A stretch of 64,000 bases of DNA from Sphingomonas sp. J315. GTDB lineage: Bacteria; Pseudomonadota; Alphaproteobacteria; Sphingomonadales; Sphingomonadaceae. Shown here piece after piece: positions 10,106 through 18,272 of this stretch (the first letter of the stretch is position 1; each line of letters starts with the position of its first letter). Position numbers and translations under genes: made by a program. Below the pieces are notes generated by a model. That model saw nothing but the letters and a program-made list of their open reading frames with translations, had not been told where the DNA came from and did no database searches. The DNA is taken from assembly GCF_024666595.1 (NCBI RefSeq), contig NZ_CP088296.1:186001-250000 (forward strand), in the 5' to 3' direction.

Positions 10106-10190
10106 GGCCCGAACCGGTCGGGCGTCATGGGAGCCGAGGGGGGATCATGCGGGCTGTCACAGCTTCAACTTAGTGTGGCGTGCCGCAGAA

Positions 10191-10226
10191 TCAAACGGGG
10201 CGCGGAAGCTTTTGCCTCCGCGCCCC
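10191..10226 (-). terminator. Rho-independent terminator after rplS
   Basis: A perfect 10-base stem, GGGGCGCGGA (10197-10206) and TCCGCGCCCC (10217-10226), with a 10-base loop. On the minus strand it is followed by GTTTGATT. It lies 25 bases beyond the rplS stop, as expected for the end of the trmD-rplS unit. Confidence 0.75.
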
Positions 10227-10250
10227 GCGCTTGTTCCTGCCGGAAGCCGA

Positions 10251-10649
10251 TTACTCGGCGGCGGCAACGTCCTTCGACGGACGCGGGTCGCGGCGCTCGG
10301 CGATACGCGCCGACTTGCCGGTGCGGCCGCGCAGATAATAGAGCTTCGCACGACGCACCACGCCGCGACGGACGACTTCGATGCTGTCGATATTCGGCGA
10401 ATAGAGCGGGAAAACGCGCTCGACGCCCTCACCGAACGAAATCTTGCGAACGGTGAAGTTGCTGCCCATGCCCTTGTTGGCGCGGGCGATGCAGACGCCT
10501 TCATAGTTCTGAACGCGGGTGCGCTCGCCTTCGACGACCTTCACGCCGACCTTCAGCGTGTCGCCGGGACGGAATTCGGGGATCTTCTTGTCGGCCAGGA
10601 ACTTCGCGACGTTCTCGGCCTCGATCTGCTGGATGAGGTTCATGCTCAT
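10251..10649 (-). CDS. rplS: 50S ribosomal protein L19
   Basis: Large-subunit ribosomal protein at the 30S-50S interface. The 132-residue product ([16 protein letters not shown]) has the L19 core ([28 protein letters not shown]) and the conserved end [19 protein letters not shown]. An alternative start two codons later (MNLIQQ) is equally plausible. Its start overlaps the trmD stop by four bases (ATGA). rpsP and rimM, the other genes of this operon in most bacteria, lie about 5 kb away on the same strand. Confidence 0.97.
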   Translation of the reverse strand: MSMNLIQQIEAENVAKFLADKKIPEFRPGDTLKVGVKVVEGERTRVQNYEGVCIARANKGMGSNFTVRKISFGEGVERVFPLYSPNIDSIEVVRRGVVRRAKLYYLRGRTGKSARIAERRDPRPSKDVAAAE

Positions 10650-11374
10650 TCGTCCTTCTGTTGCCGCGCGCCAGAGGGAGGATGGACCCGAGCGCCCTCA
10701 TGGCGCTCCCAAAGATCCGGCCTCCTTAGCCGTGTATCGGTCTCGGCCTGTTGCTTTCGCCAGGCGTTGATCCGCGCATGATCCCCCGATCGCAGCACTT
10801 GCGGGATCGTGCGCCCTTCCCATTCGACGGGTCGGGTAAATTGCGGATATTCGAGGAGGCCGCTTTCGAAGCTTTCCTCGACTCCGCTGGAAGGCGCGCC
10901 CATTACGCCGGGAAGCAGCCGAATGCAAGCATCGAGAAGGACCAGCGCGCCCATCTCTCCGCCCGACAGCACATAGTCGCCGATCGACACCTGCTCGATC
11001 GGGCGCGCGTCGAACAGCCGCTCGTCGAACCCCTCGAACCGTCCGCACAGGATCGACACGCCGGGACCAGCAGCGAGCGCGCGCACGCGGTCCTGCGTCA
11101 GCGGCGCGCCGCGCGGGGTCATCGCCAGCATCGGGCGGTCGTAACCGACGCTGTCACATGCTGCGGCGAGGATATCGGGCTTGAGCACCATCCCCGCCCC
11201 GCCCCCGGCCGGCGTATCGTCCACCGTGCGGTGCTTGTCGGTCGCGAAGTCGCGGATCTGGACAGTGTCGAGGCTCCACTTCCCCTCGTTCAGCGCGCGT
11301 CCGGCGATCGACGCACCGAGCGGGCCGGGAAACATATCCGGGTAAAGCGTTAGGACGGTAGCGGCAAAGGTCAT
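10646..11374 (-). CDS. trmD: tRNA (guanine-37-N1)-methyltransferase
   Basis: SPOUT-class methyltransferase making m1G37 in tRNAs, which prevents +1 frameshifting. The product is 242 residues from ATG 11372-11374 ([17 protein letters not shown]). The trefoil-knot AdoMet site is visible as [12 protein letters not shown] and [20 protein letters not shown]. The upstream in-frame ATG at 11401 is rejected because it adds nine residues with no homology. It is coupled to rplS by an ATGA overlap. Confidence 0.96.
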   Translation of the reverse strand: MTFAATVLTLYPDMFPGPLGASIAGRALNEGKWSLDTVQIRDFATDKHRTVDDTPAGGGAGMVLKPDILAAACDSVGYDRPMLAMTPRGAPLTQDRVRALAAGPGVSILCGRFEGFDERLFDARPIEQVSIGDYVLSGGEMGALVLLDACIRLLPGVMGAPSSGVEESFESGLLEYPQFTRPVEWEGRTIPQVLRSGDHARINAWRKQQAETDTRLRRPDLWERHEGARVHPPSGARQQKDE

Positions 11375-11418
11375 CGCGCCTGTTCGCCGCTTGAACGCCA
11401 ATTGGCAAGGGAGCGGGC

Positions 11419-12327
11419 ATGGAAGATTGCATCATCGTCGGCGCGGGGCCGGCCGGACTGACGGCCGCGATCTATCTGGCGCGCTATCACCTGTCGATCC
11501 GGCTGTTCGATTGCGGGTCGAGCCGCGCAGCGCTGATCCCGCGCACGCACAACCATGCCGGCTACCCCGAGGGGATCGAGGGGGTCGAGCTGTTGCGGGC
11601 GATGCTGGCGCAGGCCGAGCGGTTCGGCGCGGTGCGCGAGCCGGCCAAGGTGACGCGGGTCGAGCCCGTCGCGGACGGCTTTGTCGTTCATGCGGGCCAA
11701 CGGCGGTTCGAGGCGCGGTCGGTGCTGCTGGCGACCGGGGTGGTCAATCACCGGCCAGAGGGGATGGCGGATGCGGTGCATGATCCGGCGCTGGCGCGCG
11801 GGCTGCTGCGCTATTGCCCGGTGTGCGACGGTTACGAGGTGACCGACAAGCGCGTGGGCGTGATCGGTACCGGGGACCATGGGATGCGCGAGGCGCTGTT
11901 CCTGCGCGGCTTTACCCGCGACGTCACGCTGATCGCGCCGGATGTGGAGCATCGGCTGGACGATCCGTGTGTCGCGGCGCTGGAGGAGGCAGGGATCGGC
12001 CGGATCGACGGTCCGTGCGGCGGCTATGCGATCGAGGGTGAGCGGATCGCACTCGATACGGCGGCGGGGCGTATGACGTTCGACAGCATTTACCCTGCGC
12101 TGGGATCGCGCATCCGCTCCGACCTTGCCGTCGCGGCGGGCGCGGCAGCGACCGAGGACGGATGCCTCGAGGTGGACGACCACCAGCGCACCAGCATCCC
12201 CGGCCTGTTCGCGGCGGGCGATGTGGTGAAGGGGCTGGACCAGATCAGCAACGCGATGGGTCAGGCCGGGGTCGCGTCGACGACGATCCGGAATATGCTG
12301 AGTGAACAGCGGGCGATTTGGCGGTAG
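11419..12327 (+). CDS. NAD(P)/FAD-dependent oxidoreductase, thioredoxin-reductase-like
   Basis: A 302-residue flavoprotein with the N-terminal FAD Rossmann motif ([20 protein letters not shown]), a CPVC pair in [12 protein letters not shown] where thioredoxin reductases have their redox dithiol, a second dinucleotide loop ([14 protein letters not shown]) and the C-terminal FAD motif [12 protein letters not shown]. The CPVCDGYE form differs from classical TrxB and is typical of a related clade of unknown partner. It is divergent from trmD, with 44 bases between them. Confidence 0.85.
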   Translation: MEDCIIVGAGPAGLTAAIYLARYHLSIRLFDCGSSRAALIPRTHNHAGYPEGIEGVELLRAMLAQAERFGAVREPAKVTRVEPVADGFVVHAGQRRFEARSVLLATGVVNHRPEGMADAVHDPALARGLLRYCPVCDGYEVTDKRVGVIGTGDHGMREALFLRGFTRDVTLIAPDVEHRLDDPCVAALEEAGIGRIDGPCGGYAIEGERIALDTAAGRMTFDSIYPALGSRIRSDLAVAAGAAATEDGCLEVDDHQRTSIPGLFAAGDVVKGLDQISNAMGQAGVASTTIRNMLSEQRAIWR

Positions 12328-12336
12328 CGCGCGGCG

Positions 12337-12381
12337 AAAGCTGACAAAGTTACGGGCAACGCGCGCGATTCTGTCAGCTTT
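12337..12381. repeat. Inverted repeat after the flavoprotein gene
   Basis: AAAGCTGACA (12337-12346) pairs perfectly with TGTCAGCTTT (12372-12381) across a 25-base loop, 10 bases beyond the flavoprotein stop. No T-tract follows, so it may be a weak terminator or a small intergenic palindrome. Confidence 0.5.
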
Positions 12382-12516
12382 GGGCGGGGTGGCGCGGCGG
12401 GACTGAAAGCTGGGAGAAGTGTCCAGATTCGGCATCGGACCGTTTAGATATGCCGGATCGGGACTTGTAGGAAAGCGCTATTGTGGAAACCGACCGAGCC
12501 GGTGTTAGGGCGAGAA

Positions 12517-12535
12517 ATGGGTGGGAAGCTGCCAT
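12517..12535. repeat. Cassette-flanking palindromic motif, copy d
   Basis: ATGGGTGGGAAGCTGCCAT lies two bases beyond the stop codon of the hypothetical gene at 12538. It matches the motif at 58978-58996 at 16 of 19 positions. Confidence 0.55.
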
Positions 12536-12537
12536 CG

Positions 12538-13065
12538 CTAATTTGCCAAGCTGGCTTGGGCTTCTGCTACAATCTCTTGCTCAAGGTCCTCGGTATTTGT
12601 GTCCGTATACGCTTCCATCCGCCAACGACCGTCAAGGTAATGTTGCCCGACCGGGCTTTCCAAGAAGTCAACGATCTTGACTAACTCGTCCTCTGTAAAC
12701 TCCCAGTTCACATGGTCCTCGTAGGCCTTTTGATAGGTCGAACGATGCCTTTCATAGGCTTTCTTGAGCGCTGACATTCGGCGCTCAAAGCCACCCAGTA
12801 AGTCTTCTGCTGGCAGGGCACCTGCCTTCACGGGCCACATCACTCCGCCCGGTATGGCGTAACGCTCAAGAAAGCTCCCGCTATCGAGTTGGTGTTGGCG
12901 ACCTATGGCCTTCAGAAACCGCTTGATCAGGGCGAGCTTGGTCGCGCTTGGGGGAGTTTCGATTTGTACGGCAGGAGCCGTTTGCGAAGGAGCCGACTGC
13001 CGCCCCGGTTCGTCAGTCGCTGCTATGCTCAATAGGGATGCCAAGCCGAAAAGAAGTGCGCTCAT
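12538..13065 (-). CDS. Exported DUF2059-like hypothetical protein
   Basis: A protein of about 175 residues from ATG 13063-13065 (MSALLFGLASLLSIAATDEP), a likely signal peptide. The C-terminal part resembles DUF2059, including the pattern FLESPVGQHYLDGRW; these proteins are periplasmic and uncharacterised. An upstream ATG at 13101 would add 12 residues ahead of the signal. Base composition is visibly lower in GC than its neighbours. The gene is bracketed by two copies of a short palindromic motif (12517-12535 and 13091-13118), suggesting insertion as a unit. Confidence 0.65.
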   Translation of the reverse strand: MSALLFGLASLLSIAATDEPGRQSAPSQTAPAVQIETPPSATKLALIKRFLKAIGRQHQLDSGSFLERYAIPGGVMWPVKAGALPAEDLLGGFERRMSALKKAYERHRSTYQKAYEDHVNWEFTEDELVKIVDFLESPVGQHYLDGRWRMEAYTDTNTEDLEQEIVAEAQASLAN

Positions 13066-13090
13066 TCCGGGACTGTGGACTGGAACCGGA

Positions 13091-13118
13091 AACGTCCGCA
13101 ATGGGGTCGTTAGCCGAC
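13091..13118. repeat. Cassette-flanking palindromic motif, copy c
   Basis: AACGTCCGCAATGGGGTCGT followed by TAGCCGAC lies upstream of the DUF2059-like gene. It is nearly identical to the motif at 59355-59382, differing by two substitutions and two single-base gaps. Confidence 0.55.
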
Positions 13119-13138
13119 AGTCCTCTTGTCGCCGGCAC

Positions 13139-14635
13139 TCAATCCGGTCGCGGCGCGAACCGTAGCGCCTGAATGGTCGGCGGGTTGGTCGGGGCGAGCA
13201 GGATCTGGCCGTCGAGTTTGCCCTTGGTGCAGTTCCAGCGGAAGGCGGTGGAGAGGTTTCCGGTCGGGGCCAGCGGTTCGGCGGTGGGGCAGTCGCCGAC
13301 CACGCCCTTGATCCGCGCGAATTCGGTCCGCCAGTGCGCGGCGTCGCGGTCTAGCAGGAAGTTCATCGCCAGCTTGCCGTCGAGCGGCTTGAGATCGCCC
13401 GCCGCATAGGCCGCGCGGGCGGCGTCCTGCATCTGGGCGAGCAATGGATTGAGGGCAGTCGCGCGCGGGCTGGCGGCCCCTGCCCGTGCCAGCGACCATA
13501 GCGACTGCCACACGGCCACGGCGGGCGCGGTATAGGTGCGGTTGGTGAAGGCGAAGGCGGCGATGCCGCGCTCAGGCGCCAGCACGACATAACTGCCATA
13601 GCCGGGATAGCCGCCGCCATGCTCCAGCGCGACACCGAGATCGCAGTCGCTGGTGATGCGCAGCCCCATGCCGTAGGCGGTGGCGTGGCGGCAGCTGTCG
13701 CCCTCGGGAGCGCCGCGACGCGGGCCGACGCGGACGAAGTTGAGGCCCTGCACCATTTCCCGCACCGTCGCGCGCTTGACCGGGCCGGCCTCGGCACCGT
13801 CGCGCGGGGGCCAGGCGGCGAGGAGGAAGCCGACCCACTTCGCATAGTCGTTGGCGGTGGTGATCATTCCGCCCATCGCCCCGAACGCACCGTCGCGCAT
13901 TTCCGGCTCGGCGACCCACTTTTCGTCCTCCCAGCGATAGCCGAGCGCGAACTTGTCGCGCGGTACCTGTGCGATGTCGTAGGTGGTCGCGGTCATGCCG
14001 AGCGGCTTGAGGATCGTGCGGCCGATATAGGCCTGATAGGGCTCGCCCGAGGCGTTGGTGATGATGCGGCCGAGCAGCGCATAGCCATAGTTGGAATATT
14101 CGTGCGCCATGCCGCCGGTGCGGCTCCACGGCACGCCCTGCGCGATCATCGCGCTGAACTGCGCCTCGCTCAGCACCTGCTGCCGGTCGCCCCAGGGATC
14201 GTCGGTGACCATGCCGCCGACATGGGCGAGCAGGTCGCGGATGCGGATGCGCGGGCTGTCGGTCGTGGGGTATTTCCAGCCGCGCATTTCGGGGATGTGC
14301 TTTTCGGCGAGGTCGTCGAGGACCAGCCTGCCCTCATCGCGCAATTTCAGGATGGCGAGCGCGGTGAACGCCTTGCTCATCGACGCGATGCGGAAGCGGG
14401 TGTCCAGCGTGACCGGCGCGCCGCCGGGAGTCTGGGTGCCGACCATGGAGGAGAGCGCAGGCTTGCCGTCCTTGATGACCATATAGACCATGCCGGGGGT
14501 CGGATTCTGGTCGCGATACTTGGCGAAATGGTCACCGATCTCCGTCACCTGAGCGGGCGGGATCTGCCCGGCAGGGGTCTGGGCGAGTGCGGGCAGCGGG
14601 GCGAGCGCGAGGGCGGCGGCAAGGCTGAGTTTCAT
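13139..14635 (-). CDS. Serine hydrolase, beta-lactamase class C / esterase EstB family
   Basis: A 498-residue exported penicillin-binding-protein-fold hydrolase with signal peptide MKLSLAAALALAPLPALAQ. Catalytic motifs are SMSK (S-x-x-K) in RIASMSKAFTALAIL and YSN (Y-x-N) in HEYSNYGYALLG. The third motif may be HGGG in EHGGGYPGYGSYV. Members are esterases, D-aminopeptidases or peptidoglycan enzymes more often than true beta-lactamases. The start at 14635 was chosen because it places the signal peptide at the N-terminus; 26 upstream codons are discarded. Confidence 0.85.
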   Translation of the reverse strand: MKLSLAAALALAPLPALAQTPAGQIPPAQVTEIGDHFAKYRDQNPTPGMVYMVIKDGKPALSSMVGTQTPGGAPVTLDTRFRIASMSKAFTALAILKLRDEGRLVLDDLAEKHIPEMRGWKYPTTDSPRIRIRDLLAHVGGMVTDDPWGDRQQVLSEAQFSAMIAQGVPWSRTGGMAHEYSNYGYALLGRIITNASGEPYQAYIGRTILKPLGMTATTYDIAQVPRDKFALGYRWEDEKWVAEPEMRDGAFGAMGGMITTANDYAKWVGFLLAAWPPRDGAEAGPVKRATVREMVQGLNFVRVGPRRGAPEGDSCRHATAYGMGLRITSDCDLGVALEHGGGYPGYGSYVVLAPERGIAAFAFTNRTYTAPAVAVWQSLWSLARAGAASPRATALNPLLAQMQDAARAAYAAGDLKPLDGKLAMNFLLDRDAAHWRTEFARIKGVVGDCPTAEPLAPTGNLSTAFRWNCTKGKLDGQILLAPTNPPTIQALRFAPRPD

Positions 14636-14673
14636 GCGCGCCAAGCAATCAGAGATGCGCGGCAATGGAAAGC

Positions 14674-15396
14674 CTAATCTGGCGCAAGCCCGGTGCGCAG
14701 TGCCAGCGCCCAATCGCCCCGCCCTTCCCGCTCGGCCTTGGCCGCGGCACTTGCGTGATCATAGGCGACCGAGCGGAGGTCAACCGTAGCGCCGCTGACC
14801 AGGGCGTAGCGCGCGTGCGGATCGCCGGTTTGCGCGGCATGGGGAAAGGGTAGGTCATCGCGATAGGCCTGGAGCCCCACGCTGCCCGGATTGGCGGCGG
14901 TGCGGCCGTCGGCCAGGGTCCGGATACCCGGGAGATGCGAGTGGCCGCACAGCGTGAGCGACGCCGGGTGGTTGCCCAGCCGCTCCGCGATCTCGGCATC
15001 GGTGGCAGGACGCAGGCCGGCTGGCTCGACGGTTTCGAGCAGTTGCTCGACATCGCTGCGCGCGGTGCCGTGGACCAGATGAATGCCGTCGATGCTCAGC
15101 GTCGCGGGCTGGGCGGCGAGCCACGCCAGTTGCGCATCGTCGAGCGCGGCGCGGGCGAAGCGGTCGGACCCGTTCATCCGCTCTGGCGGATCGGCCAGCA
15201 GTTGGCGCTCATGATTGCCCGCGATCGTCGGCCAGTCGAGCCGCATCAGCAGCGCAGCGGTCTCGGCGGGCCAGAGCGGGCCGGACAAGCTGTCGCCGAG
15301 ATTGACGAAGCGGGTCGCGCCGGCGGCCTGCGCATCGGCGATGACCGCTTCGAGCGCGGGGAGATTGCCATGGATGTCGGACAGGACGGCGATCAT
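14674..15396 (-). CDS. Metallophosphoesterase family protein
   Basis: A 240-residue calcineurin-like phosphoesterase. All metal-ligand motifs are present: LSDIHGN (residues 5-11), NLGDSLSG, IAGNHERQL, LVHGTA and LCGHSHLPGI. The YfcE/MJ0936-like layout suggests a small-molecule phosphodiesterase. It sits between rimM and the serine hydrolase on the same strand, 11 bases after the rimM stop, inside the interval that splits the rpsP-rimM-trmD-rplS operon. Confidence 0.88.
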   Translation of the reverse strand: MIAVLSDIHGNLPALEAVIADAQAAGATRFVNLGDSLSGPLWPAETAALLMRLDWPTIAGNHERQLLADPPERMNGSDRFARAALDDAQLAWLAAQPATLSIDGIHLVHGTARSDVEQLLETVEPAGLRPATDAEIAERLGNHPASLTLCGHSHLPGIRTLADGRTAANPGSVGLQAYRDDLPFPHAAQTGDPHARYALVSGATVDLRSVAYDHASAAAKAEREGRGDWALALRTGLAPD

Positions 15397-15406
15397 GTCG
15401 CCGCGC

Positions 15407-15871
15407 TCACTCCGCCCAGCCGTCGGCGATGGTCAGCGTGGTCGCGTCCCAGGCGGGCACGGCTTGCGCGCGCATCGGGACCATGAAGCGCTTGCCGTCG
15501 GGCTTTTCGATTTCGATGAGATCGCCCGCGCCGAAATTCTCGACTGTCGCAACGGTGCCGATCGGTGCGCCGCTCTCGGACACGGCGGACAGCCCGAGCA
15601 GGTCGGCGTGGTAATATTCGCCCTCGCCCAGCGGGGGAGTTCGTCGCGCGCGACGGTGAGTTCGGTGCCGCGCAGCGCTTCGGCGGCGTTGCGGTCGGTC
15701 ACCTCGGCAAAGCGGGCGATCGCGCCGTTATTGCCGGGGCGTACCGATTTGAGCGTCAGCGCGCCGCCATTGAAGCGGCGGTGTACCGACAGGTCTTCGG
15801 CAAAGACCTTGAGGCGGACCTCCCCCCGTCACGCCGTGCGCGCCGATAATGACGGCGAGCGTGACGGGCAG
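15407..15871 (-). CDS. rimM: Ribosome maturation factor RimM (two compensating frameshifts)
   Basis: 16S rRNA processing factor for 30S head assembly. The N-terminal part reads LAVIIGAHGVTG, then shifts at six C (15822-15827, one base too many) where family members have GEVRLKVF. The middle (VTDRNAAEALRGTELTVARD) is in a second frame. A run of five G (15633-15637, one base too few) restores the first frame for the PRC-barrel end EYYHADLLG...DGWAE. The start is uncertain: the frame offers only a CTG near 15871, and the 5' end abuts a palindromic repeat. Both shifts sit in homopolymers, so sequencing error is likely. Confidence 0.75.
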
Positions 15872-15872
15872 G

Positions 15873-15976
15873 TCTCCCCCTCCCGCTTGCGGGAGGGGTC
15901 GGCGAAGGGCTTGTCTCAGGCGGCATCGCTAGTGGACATGCCCTCCCCTAGCCCCTCCCGCAAGCGGGAGGGGGAC
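15873..15976. repeat. Long intergenic palindrome between rpsP and rimM
   Basis: Two outer arms, each itself a hairpin (CCCCTCCCGCTTGCGGGA and its complement), face each other around a centre of about 45 bases. The whole could fold as one cruciform or as two stem-loops in the rpsP-rimM transcript. It directly precedes rimM, and its G-run makes the rimM start unclear. It is one of several such elements in this window. Confidence 0.7.
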
Positions 15977-15984
15977 TTGATGGA

Positions 15985-16506
15985 TCAGCCCTCGGCCTTT
16001 TCTTCGCCAGCGTCGGCAGCCGGAGCTTCCTCGGCGGGTGCTTCGGCAGCAGCTTCCTCGGCGGCCGGGGCTTCCTCGGCAGCAGCTTCTTCAGCGGCGG
16101 GCTCTTCGGCCGGGGCAGCGGCGGCGGCTTCGGCAGCGGCCTTGGCTTCGGCGGCGGCTTCCTCGGCGGCCTTCAGCTTCTCGGCCTTCTCCTCGGCGCG
16201 CTCGACGGCCTTTTCGCCCGGCTTGCCCTTGTTCGGGTTGTTCTTCGCGGTGCGCTCCTTGACGCCGGTGACGTCGAGGAAACGGGCGACGCGGTCGGTC
16301 GGCTGCGCGCCGACGCTCAGCCAGTGCTTCGCGCGATCGGTGTCGAGCACGATGCGCTTCTCGTCGTCCTTGGCGAGCAGCGGGTTGTAGGTGCCGATCT
16401 TCTCGATGAACTTGCCGTCACGCGGGCTGCGCGCATCGGCAACGACGATGCGGTAATAAGGGCGCTTCTTCGAACCGCCACGCGACAGACGCATGCTGAG
16501 TGCCAT
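15985..16506 (-). CDS. rpsP: 30S ribosomal protein S16 with Ala/Glu-rich extension
   Basis: Small-subunit protein. Residues 1-80 form the S16 core ([20 protein letters not shown], then [19 protein letters not shown]). Residues about 90-173 are a low-complexity acidic tail of Ala/Glu with some Pro, more than doubling the usual length of about 80. Alphaproteobacterial S16 proteins often carry such tails, but this one is long. It lies between ffh and rimM on the same strand, the normal context. Confidence 0.96.
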   Translation of the reverse strand: MALSMRLSRGGSKKRPYYRIVVADARSPRDGKFIEKIGTYNPLLAKDDEKRIVLDTDRAKHWLSVGAQPTDRVARFLDVTGVKERTAKNNPNKGKPGEKAVERAEEKAEKLKAAEEAAAEAKAAAEAAAAAPAEEPAAEEAAAEEAPAAEEAAAEAPAEEAPAADAGEEKAEG

Positions 16507-16545
16507 TTTCGTACTTCCTTCTTAAAATTCAAACGGTTGAAACGA

Positions 16546-18030
16546 TTACTTCTTCTTGTTCAAAAACTTCGCGAGCTCGGGCGGGATGTCGCCGCCCCCG
16601 CCGGGCAGGCCGGGAAGCCCGCCACCGGGACCGCCGAGCTTGCCCATCATGTCGCCCATCGCCGGGCCGCCCAGCGCGTTGCCGAGGCCGCCCATGCCGC
16701 CCTTGCCGAGCATGCCCAGCATCCCCTTGAGGCCGCCCATCTTCTTGAGCCGCTTCATCGCGGTGGACATTTCCTGGTGCATCTTGAGCAGCTTGTTCAC
16801 GTCCTGAACGGTCGTGCCGCTACCCTTGGCGATGCGGATCTTGCGCTTGGCGTTGATCAGCTCGGGCTTGGCGCGCTCCTTCGGCGTCATCGAGGTGATG
16901 ATCGCGTCCATGCGCAGCAGGATCTTGTCGCCGCCGGCCTGTTCGACCGCGCCCTGCGCCTTCTTCATGCCCGGGATCATGCCGGCGAGCGCGCCGAGAC
17001 CGCCCATGCGGCGCATCTGGGCGAGCTGGCCGCGCAGGTCGTTCATGTCGAACTGACCCTTGGCGAGCCGCGCCGCCATCTTCTCGGCGTCTTCCTGCTC
17101 GATCGCCTGCGCGGCCTTTTCGACCAGCGAGACGACGTCGCCCATGCCGAGGATGCGGCCCGCGACGCGCGACGGGTGGAACGGCTCGATCGCGTCGAGC
17201 TTTTCACCGACGCCCGCGAACTTGATCGGCTTGCCGGTGACCGCGCGCATCGACAGCGCCGCGCCGCCGCGCGCATCGCCGTCCATGCGGGTCAGCACGA
17301 CACCGGTGAGCGGCACCTGGTCGCTGAAATTCTGCGCGACGTTGACCGCGTCCTGACCGGTCAGCGAGTCGACGACGAGCAGAATTTCCTGAGGCTTCGA
17401 GATGTCGGCAACCGCCTTCATCTCGTCCATCAGCTGCTGGTCGACGTGCAGGCGGCCCGCCGTGTCGAGCATCAGCACGTCGAAGCCCTGCAGCTTCGCG
17501 GCCTGCATCGCGCGCCGGGCGATGTCGACCGGCTGCTGCCCCGCCACGATCGGCAGGGTCGCGACCTCGATCTGGGTGCCGAGCACCGCAAGCTGTTCCT
17601 GCGCGGCCGGGCGATTGACGTCGAGCGACGCCATCATCACCTTCTTGCCCTGCTTTTTCAGCAGCTTGGACAGCTTGGCAGTGGTGGTGGTCTTACCCGA
17701 GCCCTGAAGGCCGACCATCATCACCACGGCGGGCGGGGTAACGTCGAGATGGAGTTCAGCGGTGTCCGGGCCGAGCATCGCGACGAGCGCGTCGTTGACG
17801 ATCTTGACGACCTGCTGCCCCGGGGTGACCGAGCGCAGCACCTGATGGCCGACCGCCTGTTCGGTGACCGACTCGACGAACTGGCGCGCGACGGGCAGCG
17901 CGACGTCGGCCTCGAGCAGCGCGATCCGCACTTCGCGCATCGCGGTCCGCACATCCGCTTCGGTCAGCGCGCCACGGCCCTTGAGACGGTCGAATACGCC
18001 GCCAAGCCGTTCGCTCAGACTGTCAAACAC
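16546..18030 (-). CDS. ffh: Signal recognition particle protein Ffh
   Basis: SRP54 GTPase that binds signal sequences with 4.5S RNA and delivers ribosomes to FtsY. The 494-residue product has the N domain (MFDSLSERLGGVFDRLKGRG), the G domain with P-loop GLQGSGKTTTTAKLSKLLKK, DTAGRLH and TRMDGDARGGA. The Met-rich M domain follows, ending in a Gly/Met/Pro-rich tail. It heads the ffh-rpsP-rimM group. Its receptor gene ftsY is nearby at 21.7 kb on the opposite strand. Confidence 0.97.
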   Translation of the reverse strand: MFDSLSERLGGVFDRLKGRGALTEADVRTAMREVRIALLEADVALPVARQFVESVTEQAVGHQVLRSVTPGQQVVKIVNDALVAMLGPDTAELHLDVTPPAVVMMVGLQGSGKTTTTAKLSKLLKKQGKKVMMASLDVNRPAAQEQLAVLGTQIEVATLPIVAGQQPVDIARRAMQAAKLQGFDVLMLDTAGRLHVDQQLMDEMKAVADISKPQEILLVVDSLTGQDAVNVAQNFSDQVPLTGVVLTRMDGDARGGAALSMRAVTGKPIKFAGVGEKLDAIEPFHPSRVAGRILGMGDVVSLVEKAAQAIEQEDAEKMAARLAKGQFDMNDLRGQLAQMRRMGGLGALAGMIPGMKKAQGAVEQAGGDKILLRMDAIITSMTPKERAKPELINAKRKIRIAKGSGTTVQDVNKLLKMHQEMSTAMKRLKKMGGLKGMLGMLGKGGMGGLGNALGGPAMGDMMGKLGGPGGGLPGLPGGGGDIPPELAKFLNKKK

Positions 18031-18272
18031 GCCATTCTCCTCTAGTTCTCAGGTCCGAAACGCATAAAACGCCGGCGGACGAAACCTCGTCAGCCAGCGT
18101 TGCCCGGAGGCATATGTCGTCGCGTTCCTGGGAACGGTCGGACGGGCGCTTAGCTGCATTCGCAGATAAGTGCAACTGTCCCGGGTTTCATCCCGGCGTG
18201 CCGCGGCTTTAACCCCTTCTACACAGTCCGCATGGGATATTTGCCCCAAGCATTATGGGGAGCCACTCCGGC

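Noticed and set aside
11371..12435. Minus-strand frame opposite the flavoprotein gene
   Set aside because: Shadow frame; the plus strand encodes both FAD motifs and the CPVC pair.
13139..14635. True class C beta-lactamase
   Set aside because: The S-x-x-K and Y-x-N motifs fit, but the family mostly contains esterases and peptidases, no AmpR-like regulator is near and the length exceeds typical AmpC.
15873..15976. Possible CRISPR or tRNA-like structure
   Set aside because: Only two facing arms, no spaced direct repeats, no cloverleaf; it fits an intergenic palindrome.
16324..18045. 573-codon plus-strand frame opposite ffh
   Set aside because: Antisense shadow; ffh carries the full set of SRP GTPase motifs.
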